Below are positions 1-8,888 of a DNA stretch of 64,000 nt, one piece after another. Made by a program: the position numbers and the translations under genes. The notes beneath the pieces were generated by a model. It saw only the letters and a program-made list of their open reading frames with translations. It made no database searches and was not told where the DNA came from. Origin of the DNA: Paracoccaceae bacterium (GTDB taxonomy: Bacteria > Pseudomonadota > Alphaproteobacteria > Rhodobacterales > Rhodobacteraceae); contig JAPOXR010000003.1 in the NCBI GenBank assembly GCA_026706985.1, forward strand, positions 1-64,000, given 5' to 3'. Numbering within the stretch: the stretch's first letter is position 1; each line of letters starts with the position of its first letter.

Positions 1-48
1 AGGACATGAATTATTATTTAACAACAACTTCCGGCTGAAAAAGTATGA

Positions 49-402
49 AGTCAAGGTTTCGCTCACTCCATCGAAAGCCGCGAAGATGGAAGAATCATCG
101 GCGGGCTGTACGGAGTCGCTTTCGGTGGTGTGTTTTTTGGCGAAAGCATGTTTTCGATGCAGACAGCAGCATCGCAGATTGCCTTGTTGCACCTGGTTTG
201 TCATCTCCGCCAAACCGGGTTCCGCCTGCTGGACATTCAGTTCCTCACGCCGCATCTGCAGCGTTTTGGAGCCCGGGAAGTTTCGAATCTCCGCTACCGG
301 GAGCTTCTGGCGGCGGCGCTCAAATTTGATCGCAGCCTTTACTCTCAGCCATTCGTAACCGACTCGGCGGTGGCACTGCAGCGGACCAACCAGATATCGT
401 AA
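49..402 (+). CDS. aat: Leucyl/phenylalanyl-tRNA--protein transferase, C-terminal part only (5' end broken)
   Basis: The reading frame translates to the C-terminal half of Aat, the N-end-rule enzyme that transfers Leu or Phe from tRNA to proteins with N-terminal Arg or Lys. Visible family signatures are GFAHSIE, GGLYGVAFGG, FFGESMFS, the ASQIAL helix and LLDIQFLTPHLQRFGA. About 117 residues remain of a usual 200-250. There are in-frame stops at 46-48, 19-21 and 7-9, and none of the three frames over 1-48 encodes the residues expected just before GFAHS (a Tyr..Leu-His stretch). The gene is therefore interrupted at about base 49, by a true rearrangement or by a faulty sequence end. Its tail overlaps the convergent DUF2155 gene by 58 bases; the family usually ends near base 345, so the last residues are probably not essential. 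Confidence 0.75.
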   Translation, partial: SQGFAHSIESREDGRIIGGLYGVAFGGVFFGESMFSMQTAASQIALLHLVCHLRQTGFRLLDIQFLTPHLQRFGAREVSNLRYRELLAAALKFDRSLYSQPFVTDSAVALQRTNQIS

Positions 403-764
403 CGCGGATGTTCCATCGCCGACAGAGCCGGCGACGAGGAAATCATCCAGGCGTCGAAAATGGGCGGCTGTTCCGGTTTTTCCGATATGGTCACAAAGGC
501 ATAAGAGTGTGTTGCCGGGCTTTCCGGCCGGTAGCGGCAGGATGAAACGCTGACGGAAAATCGCAGAAACGGTACCGCCTCGCCGACGGGAACCTGTATA
601 TCGGTTGTCGTTCCAACAATGGTATCGAGTGCCCGCAGCAAGGCCGCCGCACCGTCCACGGCAGGTTGCGAACCCTCAATTTCACCGGATTCGTCCACGG
701 TTCCCTGCGCGTAGGCGGCTGCTGCGAAAAAGGCAGCCAGTGCTCCTGCAGCCAGTCCGATCAC
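345..764 (-). CDS. DUF2155 domain-containing exported protein
   Basis: Predicted 139-residue exported protein of unknown function. A hydrophobic N-terminal segment rich in Ala and ending in AYAQG looks like a cleavable signal peptide. The C-terminal half carries the DUF2155 pattern: an FDAWM block, then SSSPALSAMEHPRYDIWLV and a final Cys. In alphaproteobacteria this family commonly lies next to aat, mlaD and the NDUFA12-like gene, exactly the order here. Its GTG start overlaps the mlaD stop by three bases (GTGA), so the two are translationally coupled. Probably a periplasmic envelope protein. No catalytic motif is visible. Confidence 0.8.
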   Translation of the reverse strand: MIGLAAGALAAFFAAAAYAQGTVDESGEIEGSQPAVDGAAALLRALDTIVGTTTDIQVPVGEAVPFLRFSVSVSSCRYRPESPATHSYAFVTISEKPEQPPIFDAWMISSSPALSAMEHPRYDIWLVRCSATAESVTNG

Positions 765-1204
765 TGGGAGAAGAAAAAATTGGTCAGTAACTGAATCAGC
801 CCGACATAGCTCTGCGTGTCGTACAGATAATCACCGTCCTGGAGATAGGCTAAAGAGCCGCCGGGCGTTATCTCGATGAAATGTCCACCGAGTAAACTTG
901 CGGACGCTATCGCCGCCAGGCTGTCATCCGGTATCTGAATGCCCGATCGCAACTGCAGAATCAGTTCGGCGGAATAATCGTCGGAATCGAGAGTCATGCT
1001 CTCAATGGTTCCGATTTTGACTCCGGCAAGCCGGACATCGGTGCCGACGGAAACACCCTGTGCCGATTGAAATTTGGCTTTGACTTCGTAACTGCCTTCG
1101 CCATTCAACGAAGGCTCCAATTGCAGTAGGTAGATCAGGAAACCGCCCGAAAGGATCAGAACAGCCAACCCGACAAGCAACTCAAAGCGGTTTTCTGAAA
1201 TCAT
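761..1204 (-). CDS. mlaD: MCE-family lipid-transport protein MlaD
   Basis: Substrate-binding component of the Mla retrograde phospholipid transport system, anchored in the inner membrane and facing the periplasm. The 147 residues comprise one N-terminal transmembrane helix (about residues 9-28) followed by a single MCE domain (KFQSAQGVSVGTDVRLAGVKIG, then the LLGGHFIEITPGG segment). This matches the short MlaD architecture rather than the long multi-MCE proteins. The start codon overlaps the stop of the upstream NDUFA12-like gene by four bases (ATGA). The other Mla subunits (MlaE, MlaF) are not in the window; separation of mlaD from mlaFE is common in alphaproteobacteria. Confidence 0.88.
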   Translation of the reverse strand: MISENRFELLVGLAVLILSGGFLIYLLQLEPSLNGEGSYEVKAKFQSAQGVSVGTDVRLAGVKIGTIESMTLDSDDYSAELILQLRSGIQIPDDSLAAIASASLLGGHFIEITPGGSLAYLQDGDYLYDTQSYVGLIQLLTNFFFSQ

Positions 1205-1596
1205 GGCCCCTCTCCACCGGCGGAATCCGGGTCCCAGGGCGAATAATCCTTGACCGCTTTGGGTGTATCCGAGCGCAGGGAGCCCGGGGGAACATAAGCC
1301 CGCTCGGTTCCCGTCATGTTACGGCGATGCTCCGCCTGCCAAGACTGTTTTGCAAAGGGTTTGACAGTCGGCGGTTCGTGGAATGTGTGATGCAGCCAAC
1401 CATGCCAGTCAGCCGGAATACGGCTTGCCTCGATCTCACCATTATAGATGACCCAACGTCTGCTTCCATCGGCATTCTGATAATAGACATTGCCATCAGA
1501 ATCCTCACCTATGCGTCTGCCGTTCCGCATTGTGAACAGGCGCGTTCCCACAGTCTGGGAATTCCACCAGGTAACCAGCATCCAGATCAGTCGCAT
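1201..1596 (-). CDS. NADH:ubiquinone oxidoreductase assembly subunit, NDUFA12/B17.2 family
   Basis: Homologue of the mitochondrial complex I accessory subunit NDUFA12 (B17.2), a family found in alphaproteobacteria and mitochondria. The 131-residue protein shows the typical TWW..QT.GTRLFT start, the G..VGED..GN.YYQ motif (here GRRIGEDSDGNVYYQN), the W.IYNG region and the PADWHGWLHHTF signature. It probably binds the peripheral arm of complex I and stabilises it. It sits 20 bases downstream of clpX and overlaps mlaD, so it is probably cotranscribed with both. The family is a useful taxonomic marker here. Confidence 0.9.
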   Translation of the reverse strand: MRLIWMLVTWWNSQTVGTRLFTMRNGRRIGEDSDGNVYYQNADGSRRWVIYNGEIEASRIPADWHGWLHHTFHEPPTVKPFAKQSWQAEHRRNMTGTERAYVPPGSLRSDTPKAVKDYSPWDPDSAGGEGP

Positions 1597-1616
1597 AGCA
1601 TTCCACCGGTCATCGC

Positions 1617-2873
1617 TCAGGATGCCCGCGCCTTCTCTTCCCGTTCCTCATAAATCAATAATGGCGGTGAAGCGGCCGTGACGACTTCGTCATTGACAAC
1701 GATTTCCGCGACTGAGTCGCTACGCGGGAGATCAAACATCGGATCCAGGAGAATTTCCTCCAGGATCGAGCGCAGACTTCTTGCACCCGTTTTCCGTGCG
1801 ATCGCACGCCGTGCGATTGCCCGGATGGCCTCATCAGTGACTGTCAAACGCACATTATCAAGCTCAAACAGGAGCTGGTATTGCTTGATCAACGCATTCT
1901 TCGGTTCAGTCAAGATCCGAACCAGGGCTTCCTCATCCAGCTTCTGCAGCGTGGCAATGACCGGCAATCGGCCGATAAACTCCGGAATGAGGCCATATTG
2001 AAGCAGGTCTTCCGGTTCCAGCTTCGCGTAAAGTTCGGCAAGGTTGCGGTCTTCTCCGTCGGAGATTTCGGCACCGAAGCCAATGGCGGATTTTGAGCCA
2101 CGCTGCTCGATCAGTTTTTCCAGCCCGGCGAAGGCACCGCCACAGATAAACAGGATGTTGGTTGTGTCGACCTGCAGAAACTCCTGCTGCGGATGCTTGC
2201 GCCCTCCCTGCGGTGGCACCGAGGCGATCGTGCCTTCCATGATCTTGAGCAGTGCCTGTTGCACACCCTCACCGCTGACATCACGGGTTATCGACAGGTT
2301 CTCCGCTTTCCGCGTAATCTTGTCGACCTCGTCGATATAAACGATTCCCCGCTGTGCTCTTTCAACATTATACTCCGATGCCTGCAGAAGCTTCAGGATG
2401 ATATTTTCAACATCTTCCCCGACATAACCCGCTTCGGTCAGTGTCGTCGCGTCAGCCATGGTGAACGGCACATCCAGGATCCGCGCCAGCGTCTGGGCCA
2501 ACAGCGTCTTGCCGCTGCCGGTCGGTCCAATCAAAAGGATGTTGGATTTGGCCAGCTCAATGTCATTTGTTCGGCCAGCCGGCCGCAAGCGCTTGTAATG
2601 GTTATACACAGCCACCGACAGAACCTTCTTCGCAAGCGGCTGACCGACGACATACTCATCAAGCACATCGCAGATTTCCTGCGGACTGGCGGCGCTCGCC
2701 TTGGCGGACTTCGCGGCGTTATTGGTTTCTTCGCGGATGATGTCCATGCATAACACAATGCATTCATCGCAAATATAGACCTGCGGACCGGCAATCAGTT
2801 TCCGGACCTCGCTCTGGCTCTTGCCGCAGAAAGAACAGAACAGCGCGGAGTCTTTGTCTTTTTGCTTGTTCAT
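1617..2873 (-). CDS. clpX: ATP-dependent Clp protease ATP-binding subunit ClpX
   Basis: AAA+ unfoldase that recognises tagged or specific proteins and feeds them to ClpP in the cytoplasm. The N-terminal zinc-binding domain has four cysteines (C13, C16, C35, C38). Walker A is GPTGSGKT at 116-123, the pore loop is GYVGEDVE, Walker B is [10 protein letters not shown], and the C-terminal sensor region contains [10 protein letters not shown]. The length of 418 residues is close to the family norm (about 420). It lies 135 bases downstream of clpP in the order tig-clpP-clpX, as in most proteobacteria. In related alphaproteobacteria ClpXP is an essential cell-cycle protease; that role is inferred here. 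Confidence 0.97.
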   Translation of the reverse strand: MNKQKDKDSALFCSFCGKSQSEVRKLIAGPQVYICDECIVLCMDIIREETNNAAKSAKASAASPQEICDVLDEYVVGQPLAKKVLSVAVYNHYKRLRPAGRTNDIELAKSNILLIGPTGSGKTLLAQTLARILDVPFTMADATTLTEAGYVGEDVENIILKLLQASEYNVERAQRGIVYIDEVDKITRKAENLSITRDVSGEGVQQALLKIMEGTIASVPPQGGRKHPQQEFLQVDTTNILFICGGAFAGLEKLIEQRGSKSAIGFGAEISDGEDRNLAELYAKLEPEDLLQYGLIPEFIGRLPVIATLQKLDEEALVRILTEPKNALIKQYQLLFELDNVRLTVTDEAIRAIARRAIARKTGARSLRSILEEILLDPMFDLPRSDSVAEIVVNDEVVTAASPPLLIYEEREEKARAS

Positions 2874-3008
2874 GTCTGCTCCATTTCCCGATGGGTCACC
2901 GAGACCGGTGAAAGATCATTGCCTCATCAAAGGAAAATAATTCACCCTGCCGCCAATAACAATTGCCACCGGGAGAGGTGGATCCGCAATCGTAACCGGG
3001 AACAAAAA

Positions 3009-3632
3009 CTATTCCTTGTCGGTCGACCGCTGTTCCACGATCCGGTCGATGATCCCCCATTCCAGGGCCTCCGCCGGTGACATGAAATTGTCCCTGTCCA
3101 GCGCCGCCGCCACACGATCGGGATTCTGCCCGGTATGCTTGGCATAGATCTGGTTCAGGCGGTCATTTAACTGCAGGATTTCCTTTGCATGAATGGATAT
3201 GTCACTCGCCTGACCCTGAAATCCACCGCTGGGTTGATGCATCATGATCCGGCTGTTCGGAAGTGCGAACCGCATATCCCTGGCTCCTGCCGCAAGCAGC
3301 AGCGAACCCATGGATGCCGCCTGCCCTACGACCAGCGTCGAAACAGGCGCGGTAACATATTGCATGGTGTCGTAAATCGATAATCCCGAGGACACGACTC
3401 CACCCGGGCTGTTGATATACATTGCGATGTCTTTTTTCGGATTTTCAGATTCGAGGAACAGGAGCTGAGCCACGACAAGGGTCGCCATGGCGTCATTAAC
3501 CACCCCGGCGACGAAAATGATCCGCTCCTTCAGCAGCCGGGAAAAAATATCGTAACTGCGTTCTCCGCGTGAAGTCTGCTCGACAACAATCGGAACAAGC
3601 GTATTCAGATAAGTTTCAAAAGGGTCTTTCAT
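3009..3632 (-). CDS. clpP: ATP-dependent Clp protease proteolytic subunit ClpP
   Basis: Serine peptidase subunit that forms the tetradecameric degradation chamber used by ClpX and ClpA. The catalytic triad is readable: Ser107 in GQAASMGS, His132 in MMHQPSGG and Asp181 in LDRDNF. The His-Asp spacing of 49 equals that of the E. coli enzyme. The length of 207 residues is normal. The start follows the tig stop by 38 bases; the long-form start [16 protein letters not shown] matches alphaproteobacterial orthologues, whose short propeptide is cleaved. It is the second protein gene of the tRNA-Leu/tig/clpP/clpX unit. Confidence 0.97.
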   Translation of the reverse strand: MKDPFETYLNTLVPIVVEQTSRGERSYDIFSRLLKERIIFVAGVVNDAMATLVVAQLLFLESENPKKDIAMYINSPGGVVSSGLSIYDTMQYVTAPVSTLVVGQAASMGSLLLAAGARDMRFALPNSRIMMHQPSGGFQGQASDISIHAKEILQLNDRLNQIYAKHTGQNPDRVAAALDRDNFMSPAEALEWGIIDRIVEQRSTDKE

Positions 3633-3670
3633 TGCAATTCCCTACCGGTCTGACTTCCCCGCAGGAAGGT

Positions 3671-5017
3671 TCATGCGGAAGTCTCGAGGTCATTATACAG
3701 CTTGTAAAGGGCCTTCCTGTCCACGGTTTCGTCGGAAACTTCCGCCAGATCAATGAAATGATCCGTGGCCTGAAGTTCAATCATTTCCCCGATGGCCCTG
3801 CGACGGAAAGCCGGATTTTCGAGGTTCCTGCGAAAATACGCTACCTGGAAGTGAGTGGAATTGACGGGAAGCAACCGCGATTCCAGTTCCGCGTCGGAAA
3901 AATCATCCCGCAAAGCCTGCTGCTTCGCCACAGTACGGACTAGCAATCCGATTTTTACCCGTCGCGATGCGATTTTTACCGCTTCACCGGACAGTGGATC
4001 ATCGCCGCCCTCCAGCGCCTCTGCCGTTTCCGCCTGACCGCTCTCCTGCTCCTCCCGCCGCAATGCGTTCAGCACCGATCCGGTTTCATCTGCCAATAGT
4101 TTCGGCGGCAATTCAATCTCCAGCATTTCCTCAAGCCGGTCATAAAGCCGCCGCTTCAGAATTTCTCCGGAAACCGCCTGTGTTTCCCTTTCAACAGTCT
4201 CCTTGAGTAATGCGGTCACCTCGTCCAGTGTTTTAAACCCGAGCTGCTCGGCAAAGCTGTCGTCAGGCGCTGGAATTTCCGCCTGTTCGGCAGACTTTAT
4301 CGTCACCCTGGTCTCATCAAATTCCACCGTTGCCGAATCTGGTGGTTCATCTTTGAGCGCGTCCCGACTTGCCGAGAGTGTCTGCCCCGCGGTGGCACCC
4401 AGGAGCAGTGACTGGATGGAACCGCTGTCCGGATCGGGGTAAATAACCACCCGTCTATTCGCAGGTTCTTCGCCGGATACGGGCTCACCCTCCCGCACCC
4501 GCACGACTTCCACTTCCGCCGCATCACCCACCGCCATGCTGTAGCCGGGGTCGGCGGCATGATATTTGGCATTCTGGATTGTCAGTCGCCGGATACGTTC
4601 ATCGACCTCCTCATCATGGTCCGTGCAGACCGGGCGGATCAATTCAATTGCGGAAAAATCCAGTTCCGGAATCTCCGGACAGATCTCGTAAGTGACATCG
4701 CAGACAAATGCTCCCGCGGATGTTTCCCCTTCCGATTCCACCACCCGGGGCCGTTCAACCGGCTCCACCCCCGTGTCCGTAATATGGCTTGTCAGCTTTT
4801 CATTGATGCTCTCTGTCAGAACTTCCTGTCGCAGTTCCGCGCCGTGCCGGGCTTTCAGCAGCTGCGGCGGCACCTTACCTTTGCGGAAGCCGGGCAGAAC
4901 GATGTCCGGCCGAATTTTCTCAATTCTCTGGCTGATGAGTTCATTGATTTCATCATCGCTGACTGACAGCCGATACGCCCGGCTCAGCCCATCATTCAGG
5001 GTTTCAACAAATTCCAT
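3671..5017 (-). CDS. tig: Trigger factor (ribosome-associated chaperone)
   Basis: Ribosome-bound chaperone and peptidyl-prolyl isomerase that shields nascent chains at the exit tunnel. The ribosome-binding signature GFRKGKVP is at residues 43-50. A FKBP-like isomerase domain follows (about 155-245) and then the helical C-terminal chaperone arms. The open frame runs 16 codons further upstream, but that extension is translated tRNA-Leu sequence, so the ATG at 5017 (MEFVETLNDG) is chosen; it gives 448 residues, the usual size. The start codon lies only 18 bases from the 3' end of the tRNA-Leu gene, so the mRNA 5' end is probably made by tRNA processing. Confidence 0.95.
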   Translation of the reverse strand: MEFVETLNDGLSRAYRLSVSDDEINELISQRIEKIRPDIVLPGFRKGKVPPQLLKARHGAELRQEVLTESINEKLTSHITDTGVEPVERPRVVESEGETSAGAFVCDVTYEICPEIPELDFSAIELIRPVCTDHDEEVDERIRRLTIQNAKYHAADPGYSMAVGDAAEVEVVRVREGEPVSGEEPANRRVVIYPDPDSGSIQSLLLGATAGQTLSASRDALKDEPPDSATVEFDETRVTIKSAEQAEIPAPDDSFAEQLGFKTLDEVTALLKETVERETQAVSGEILKRRLYDRLEEMLEIELPPKLLADETGSVLNALRREEQESGQAETAEALEGGDDPLSGEAVKIASRRVKIGLLVRTVAKQQALRDDFSDAELESRLLPVNSTHFQVAYFRRNLENPAFRRRAIGEMIELQATDHFIDLAEVSDETVDRKALYKLYNDLETSA

Positions 5018-5035
5018 ATTCTTTCCATCCCGTTT

Positions 5036-5120
5036 TGGTGCGGGCGGAGGGACTTGAACCCCCATGCCGTTAGGCGCCAGATCCTAAATCTGGTGCGTCT
5101 ACCAGTTCCGCCACGCCCGC
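5036..5120 (-). tRNA. tRNA-Leu (anticodon UAG)
   Basis: Read on the minus strand, the 85 bases fold as a class II tRNA. A 7-bp acceptor stem starts GCGGGCG and pairs with CGCCCGC. The D arm contains the GGTAGACGC segment, and the anticodon stem CCAGA/TCTGG encloses a loop with TAG. There is a long variable arm, a T arm with GGTTCAAGTCC, and an encoded CCA end at 5036-5038. It sits directly upstream of tig, the usual alphaproteobacterial arrangement. Confidence 0.96.
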
Positions 5121-5201
5121 ATCGACGGCGGAACCCATCGCGCACAGCGTGCTGAAATCGCGCCCCTCTAACAAATGACCCGATCTGTTGCGAGAGAAAA
5201 A

Positions 5202-6761
5202 TCAGTCCATGGCGGATGATTCCCGGTCAAGCAATGATCGTAGTACCGCCGGTATCATTGCCGGAACATCCTCGGATATAAATCCCGGCCCATACCGTCG
5301 GGCTGCGTCAGCCAGCATGTAAGCCCCGGACGCAGCCGCAACACCTGCGGGCGCGCCTTTCGCCAGCAATCCGGCGATTATGCCCGACAATGTATCGCCG
5401 GAGCCGGCCGTGGCCAGCCAGGGAGAAGCATGTTTTCCGGTCGCCGCCATCAGGCACACCCTTCCAGCTGCACCGGCGATGGTGCTGCAGGCACCTTTGA
5501 GCAGCAGTGTGGCACCGGCCCGGGCAGCGGCAATGCGCGCCGCCTCCACCCTGCCCCCGGCTTCGCCCTGCAAGCCCGGAGCCAGGTCTCTGAAAAGCCG
5601 GGCGAATTCTCCATCATGCGGGGTCAGAACCGCGTTTTCATCCAAATGTCCGAACAGTTGATCGGGTGTATCGGCAAAGGCGGATAACGCATCCGCATCA
5701 ACCACGCAGCTCCGTCCCGCATCAAGCGCTGCCAGCGTCAATTCCCTCGCCCGGTCGTCGCGCCCCAGTCCCGGTCCTATGCATATGACATTGATCCGCC
5801 TGTCCCGGAGCAGCCGGGTCAATTCCCGCGGATCATTCATTTCCCTCACCATTACCGCATCAAGCGCTGCCGCGTGCTCGCGCAGCGCCCCCCGGGGTGC
5901 GCCAACCGTAACCAGCCCGGCCCCGGTTCTCAACGCTGCCCGTGCCGCCAGTCTCGCGGCCCCGCCGTGGTTCGATGGACCGGAAACCACCAACACATGT
6001 CCATGCGAGTATTTATGCTGTGCGACACCTTTCGCCAGCAGGTCCACCGGCACGTCCGAAGGTTGCCACAGGCCGATTAATTCCGATGTATCAAGCTGTG
6101 CCTGCCGTTCGACCGCAAGACCAAGCGGCAGGATTTCAAGCTCCCCCGTCAATTGGCCACCCTGACCGAGGAAATGTCCCGGCTTCGCGCATTCGAAAGT
6201 CACCGTGAAATCCGCGCCCGCCGGACAGATCTCCGATTGCTGCGGAAAACAGCCGGTATCCGCATCGATCCCGGAAAGCAGATCGATTGCCGCAACCGGA
6301 CCGGTTCTGAGTGCGAATGCCAATGCCGCCGCCGCTTCAGGGCGAAGCGCCCGGTTAAGGCCAATTCCGAACAATGCGTCGACAAACAGCGGATTGCCCT
6401 TGATGCCGGCATCCGGCAATGCGCCAAGGGGTTCGCATTCACCCCGCTCGCCCCACTGTGCGCGCATTTCCGAGGCCGGCGATTCTGCGCTCTGTATGTC
6501 TGCGGCCCAGACGGCGACCTTCCAACCCAATTCCCGCAGCCGTGTCGCGGCGCGGTAACCATCGCCGCCATTATTCCCCGGCCCACACAGAAGATGAACT
6601 TCCCGCACATCCAACCGGGAACGGTATCTACGGTCGATCGCATCGGCTGCCGACCGGCCGGCGAGTTCCATCAGGTCGAATTGCGTGACCCGTCCGCCGG
6701 CGAATGCCGTTAACTCAATGCGACGCATCTGGGCTGCTGTCAGGACATCAAGAATAATCAC
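5202..6761 (-). CDS. nnr: Bifunctional NAD(P)H-hydrate epimerase / ADP-dependent NAD(P)H-hydrate dehydratase
   Basis: Metabolite-repair enzyme that restores hydrated NADH and NADPH. The N-terminal half (YjeF_N, about 1-210) epimerises R-NAD(P)HX to the S form and carries GPGNNGGDGY. The C-terminal half (YjeF_C, about 220-515) is the dehydratase, with GPGLGRD, DADALSAF, LTPHDGEFARL and the phosphate-binding GSGDTLSG. The GTG at 6761 gives a product (about 519 residues) starting VIILDVLTAAQMRR, as in homologues. An ATG 13 codons upstream (6800) is an alternative. An AAGGAG lies unusually close to the GTG, so the start is not settled. It is transcribed divergently from glnB. Confidence 0.92.
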   Translation of the reverse strand: MIILDVLTAAQMRRIELTAFAGGRVTQFDLMELAGRSAADAIDRRYRSRLDVREVHLLCGPGNNGGDGYRAATRLRELGWKVAVWAADIQSAESPASEMRAQWGERGECEPLGALPDAGIKGNPLFVDALFGIGLNRALRPEAAAALAFALRTGPVAAIDLLSGIDADTGCFPQQSEICPAGADFTVTFECAKPGHFLGQGGQLTGELEILPLGLAVERQAQLDTSELIGLWQPSDVPVDLLAKGVAQHKYSHGHVLVVSGPSNHGGAARLAARAALRTGAGLVTVGAPRGALREHAAALDAVMVREMNDPRELTRLLRDRRINVICIGPGLGRDDRARELTLAALDAGRSCVVDADALSAFADTPDQLFGHLDENAVLTPHDGEFARLFRDLAPGLQGEAGGRVEAARIAAARAGATLLLKGACSTIAGAAGRVCLMAATGKHASPWLATAGSGDTLSGIIAGLLAKGAPAGVAAASGAYMLADAARRYGPGFISEDVPAMIPAVLRSLLDRESSAMD

Positions 6762-6786
6762 ACTCCTTCGCGACTTGCTTATTTCA

Positions 6787-6801
6787 TGTGCATGCTGCAC
6801 A
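6787..6801. promoter_or_regulatory. Inverted repeat in the nnr-glnB divergent region, possible nitrogen-regulator site
   Basis: TGTGCA and TGCACA form a perfect 6-bp inverted repeat separated by three bases, about 134 bp upstream of the glnB ATG. The half-site resembles the TGCAC core of NtrC sites, and glnB-glnA is a classic NtrC target. The full NtrC consensus spacing is not met, and I found no convincing sigma-54 promoter (GG/GC elements at the right spacing) between it and glnB. It also overlaps the alternative nnr start. Confidence 0.3.
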
Positions 6802-6877
6802 AATAGTGCTCAAACATTGCCGGCACAGCGACAGTCCAGGTGCTGACCTGTTCCAATTATCTTGCCTGCGCCGGTAA

Positions 6878-7273
<396 letters not shown>

Positions 7274-7327
7274 ACCGGCAATCCCGGTCACAAGCGCGCA
7301 ATTGAATCCAATTGGAAAGGAATCTTG

Positions 7328-8737
7328 ATGACAGATATCAACGACGCATTGAAACTCATTGCCGATGAAGAAGCGGAGTATGTGGATCTTCGCCTCACGG
7401 ACCCACGCGGAAAGCTCCAGCATGTCTCCATGATGGCGGATCAGGTTGACGAGGATTTTTTCGAAGAGGGTTTGATGTTTGACGGGTCTTCGATCGCCGG
7501 GTGGAAATCCATCGAGGTCTCGGACATGAAGATGATGCCGGATCCGTCGTCAATCTATATGGATCCGTTTTATGCGGAGAGAACGGCCTGCATCCATTGT
7601 TCGATCGTCGAGCCCGATACCGGTGAGCCCTATGGCAGGGATCCGCGCAGTACCGCCGAAAAAGCGGAAGCGTTTCTGACTTCGACGGGAATCGGCGATG
7701 CCGCTTTTTTCGGCCCGGAGGCGGAGTTCTTTATCTTTGATGATGTCCGTTTTTCAAACAGCATGAATAAAGTGTCCTACGAGGTTGATGCGATTGACGC
7801 CTCCTGGAACACGGATACCGAATATTCGATGGGCAATAATGGTTATCGATCCGGGGTGAAGGGCGGTTATTTTCCGGTCAATCCGGTCGATGCTGGACAG
7901 GATATGCGCTCCGAAATGCTTTCAACCATGAAAATGATGGGCATGAAGGTGGACAAGCATCACCATGAGGTGGCCTCCTGCCAGCATGAGCTCGGTCTGA
8001 TATTCTCATCACTCACGGACCAGGGCGACCAACTGCAGAAATACAAATATGTGGTACAGAATGTCGCCCATGCCTATGGCAAGTCCGCGACCTTCATGCC
8101 GAAACCGATCGCCGGGGACAATGGCACCGGTATGCATGTCAATATGTCCATCTGGAAGGAAGGAAAACCGGTATTCGCCGGCAACAAATATGCCGATCTG
8201 AGCGATGAGGGGTTGTGGTTCATCGGTGGTATACTGCGACATGCGAAAGCTCTGAACGGATTTACCAATCCAACAACGAACTCCTACAAAAGGTTGATTC
8301 CGGGATTCGAGGCACCGGTGCTCCGTGCCTATTCCGCCCGCAACCGGTCAGGTTGTGTCCGCATCCCATGGACAGAAAACCCGAAAGCGAAAAGGGTTGA
8401 AGCGCGGTTTCCGGACCCGCTTGCCAATCCCTATCTCTGCTTCGCCTCTCTGTTGATGGCCGGCTTGGATGGAATCCGCAACAAGATCAATCCCGGCGAT
8501 GCCATGGACAAGAACCTGTATGATCTTCCACCCGAAGAGCTTCAGGGAATTCCAACCGTATGTTCTTCGCTCCGTGAAGCGGTCACATCGTTGGAAAATG
8601 ATATGGAGTTTCTGCTTGCCGGTGATGTGTTCTCAAAGGATCAGGTTGATGCCTATTGCGAACTCAAATGGGAAGAGATTTACAGTTTCGAACATACGCC
8701 GCACCCGGTTGAATTCGAGATGTATTATTCGGCATGA
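7328..8737 (+). CDS. glnA: Glutamine synthetase type I (GlnA)
   Basis: Dodecameric cytoplasmic enzyme that makes glutamine from glutamate, ammonia and ATP. The 469-residue length is typical of GSI-beta. Signatures include MFDGSSIAGW, the metal-binding EAEFFIFD, the HHEVASCQHE block, the ATP-binding segment around KPIAGDNGTGMHVN, NRSGCVRIP, and the adenylylation loop KNLYDLPPEE with the target Tyr. That Tyr shows the GlnE adenylylation control is probably active. The ATG at 7328 with GGAAAGGAA upstream is preferred over the TTG one codon earlier. A strong terminator follows 21 bases after the stop. Confidence 0.97.
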   Translation: MTDINDALKLIADEEAEYVDLRLTDPRGKLQHVSMMADQVDEDFFEEGLMFDGSSIAGWKSIEVSDMKMMPDPSSIYMDPFYAERTACIHCSIVEPDTGEPYGRDPRSTAEKAEAFLTSTGIGDAAFFGPEAEFFIFDDVRFSNSMNKVSYEVDAIDASWNTDTEYSMGNNGYRSGVKGGYFPVNPVDAGQDMRSEMLSTMKMMGMKVDKHHHEVASCQHELGLIFSSLTDQGDQLQKYKYVVQNVAHAYGKSATFMPKPIAGDNGTGMHVNMSIWKEGKPVFAGNKYADLSDEGLWFIGGILRHAKALNGFTNPTTNSYKRLIPGFEAPVLRAYSARNRSGCVRIPWTENPKAKRVEARFPDPLANPYLCFASLLMAGLDGIRNKINPGDAMDKNLYDLPPEELQGIPTVCSSLREAVTSLENDMEFLLAGDVFSKDQVDAYCELKWEEIYSFEHTPHPVEFEMYYSA

Positions 8738-8758
8738 CCGCCGCGGCATAGATTGTGA

Positions 8759-8786
8759 GGGGGCCTTCGGGTCCCCTTTCCTTTTG
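8759..8786 (+). terminator. Rho-independent terminator of glnBA
   Basis: The arms GGGGGCC (8759-8765) and GGTCCCC (8770-8776) enclose a UUCG tetraloop, with one G-U pair in the stem. A T-rich tract, TTTCCTTTT, follows. It stands just after the glnA stop, as expected for the end of the operon. Confidence 0.85.
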
Positions 8787-8888
8787 CCGTGGCCGCCGAG
8801 GCGGTCGGCGGCGAAAAATTCCGCTGGACGAAGTGTTTCACTGGCTGTAGCGGGCGACTGAGCGAAGCTGCCGCTATGGGTATCGAAT
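8787..8888. other. GC-rich intergenic leader of dddP with several short repeats
   Basis: Between the glnA terminator and dddP there is no gene. TAGCGG (8848-8853) and CCGCTA (8871-8876) form an inverted repeat. GTATCGAA occurs twice in direct orientation (8880-8887 and 8897-8904). CGAAT and ATTCG (8884-8888 and 8893-8897) flank the dddP TTG codon. No standard -35/-10 pair or strong ribosome site was recognised. Confidence 0.4.

Noticed and set aside
5018-5065. N-terminal extension of trigger factor (MGVQVPPPAPK...)
   Set aside because: It is translation of the tRNA-Leu 3' part; the real start is ATG 5017.
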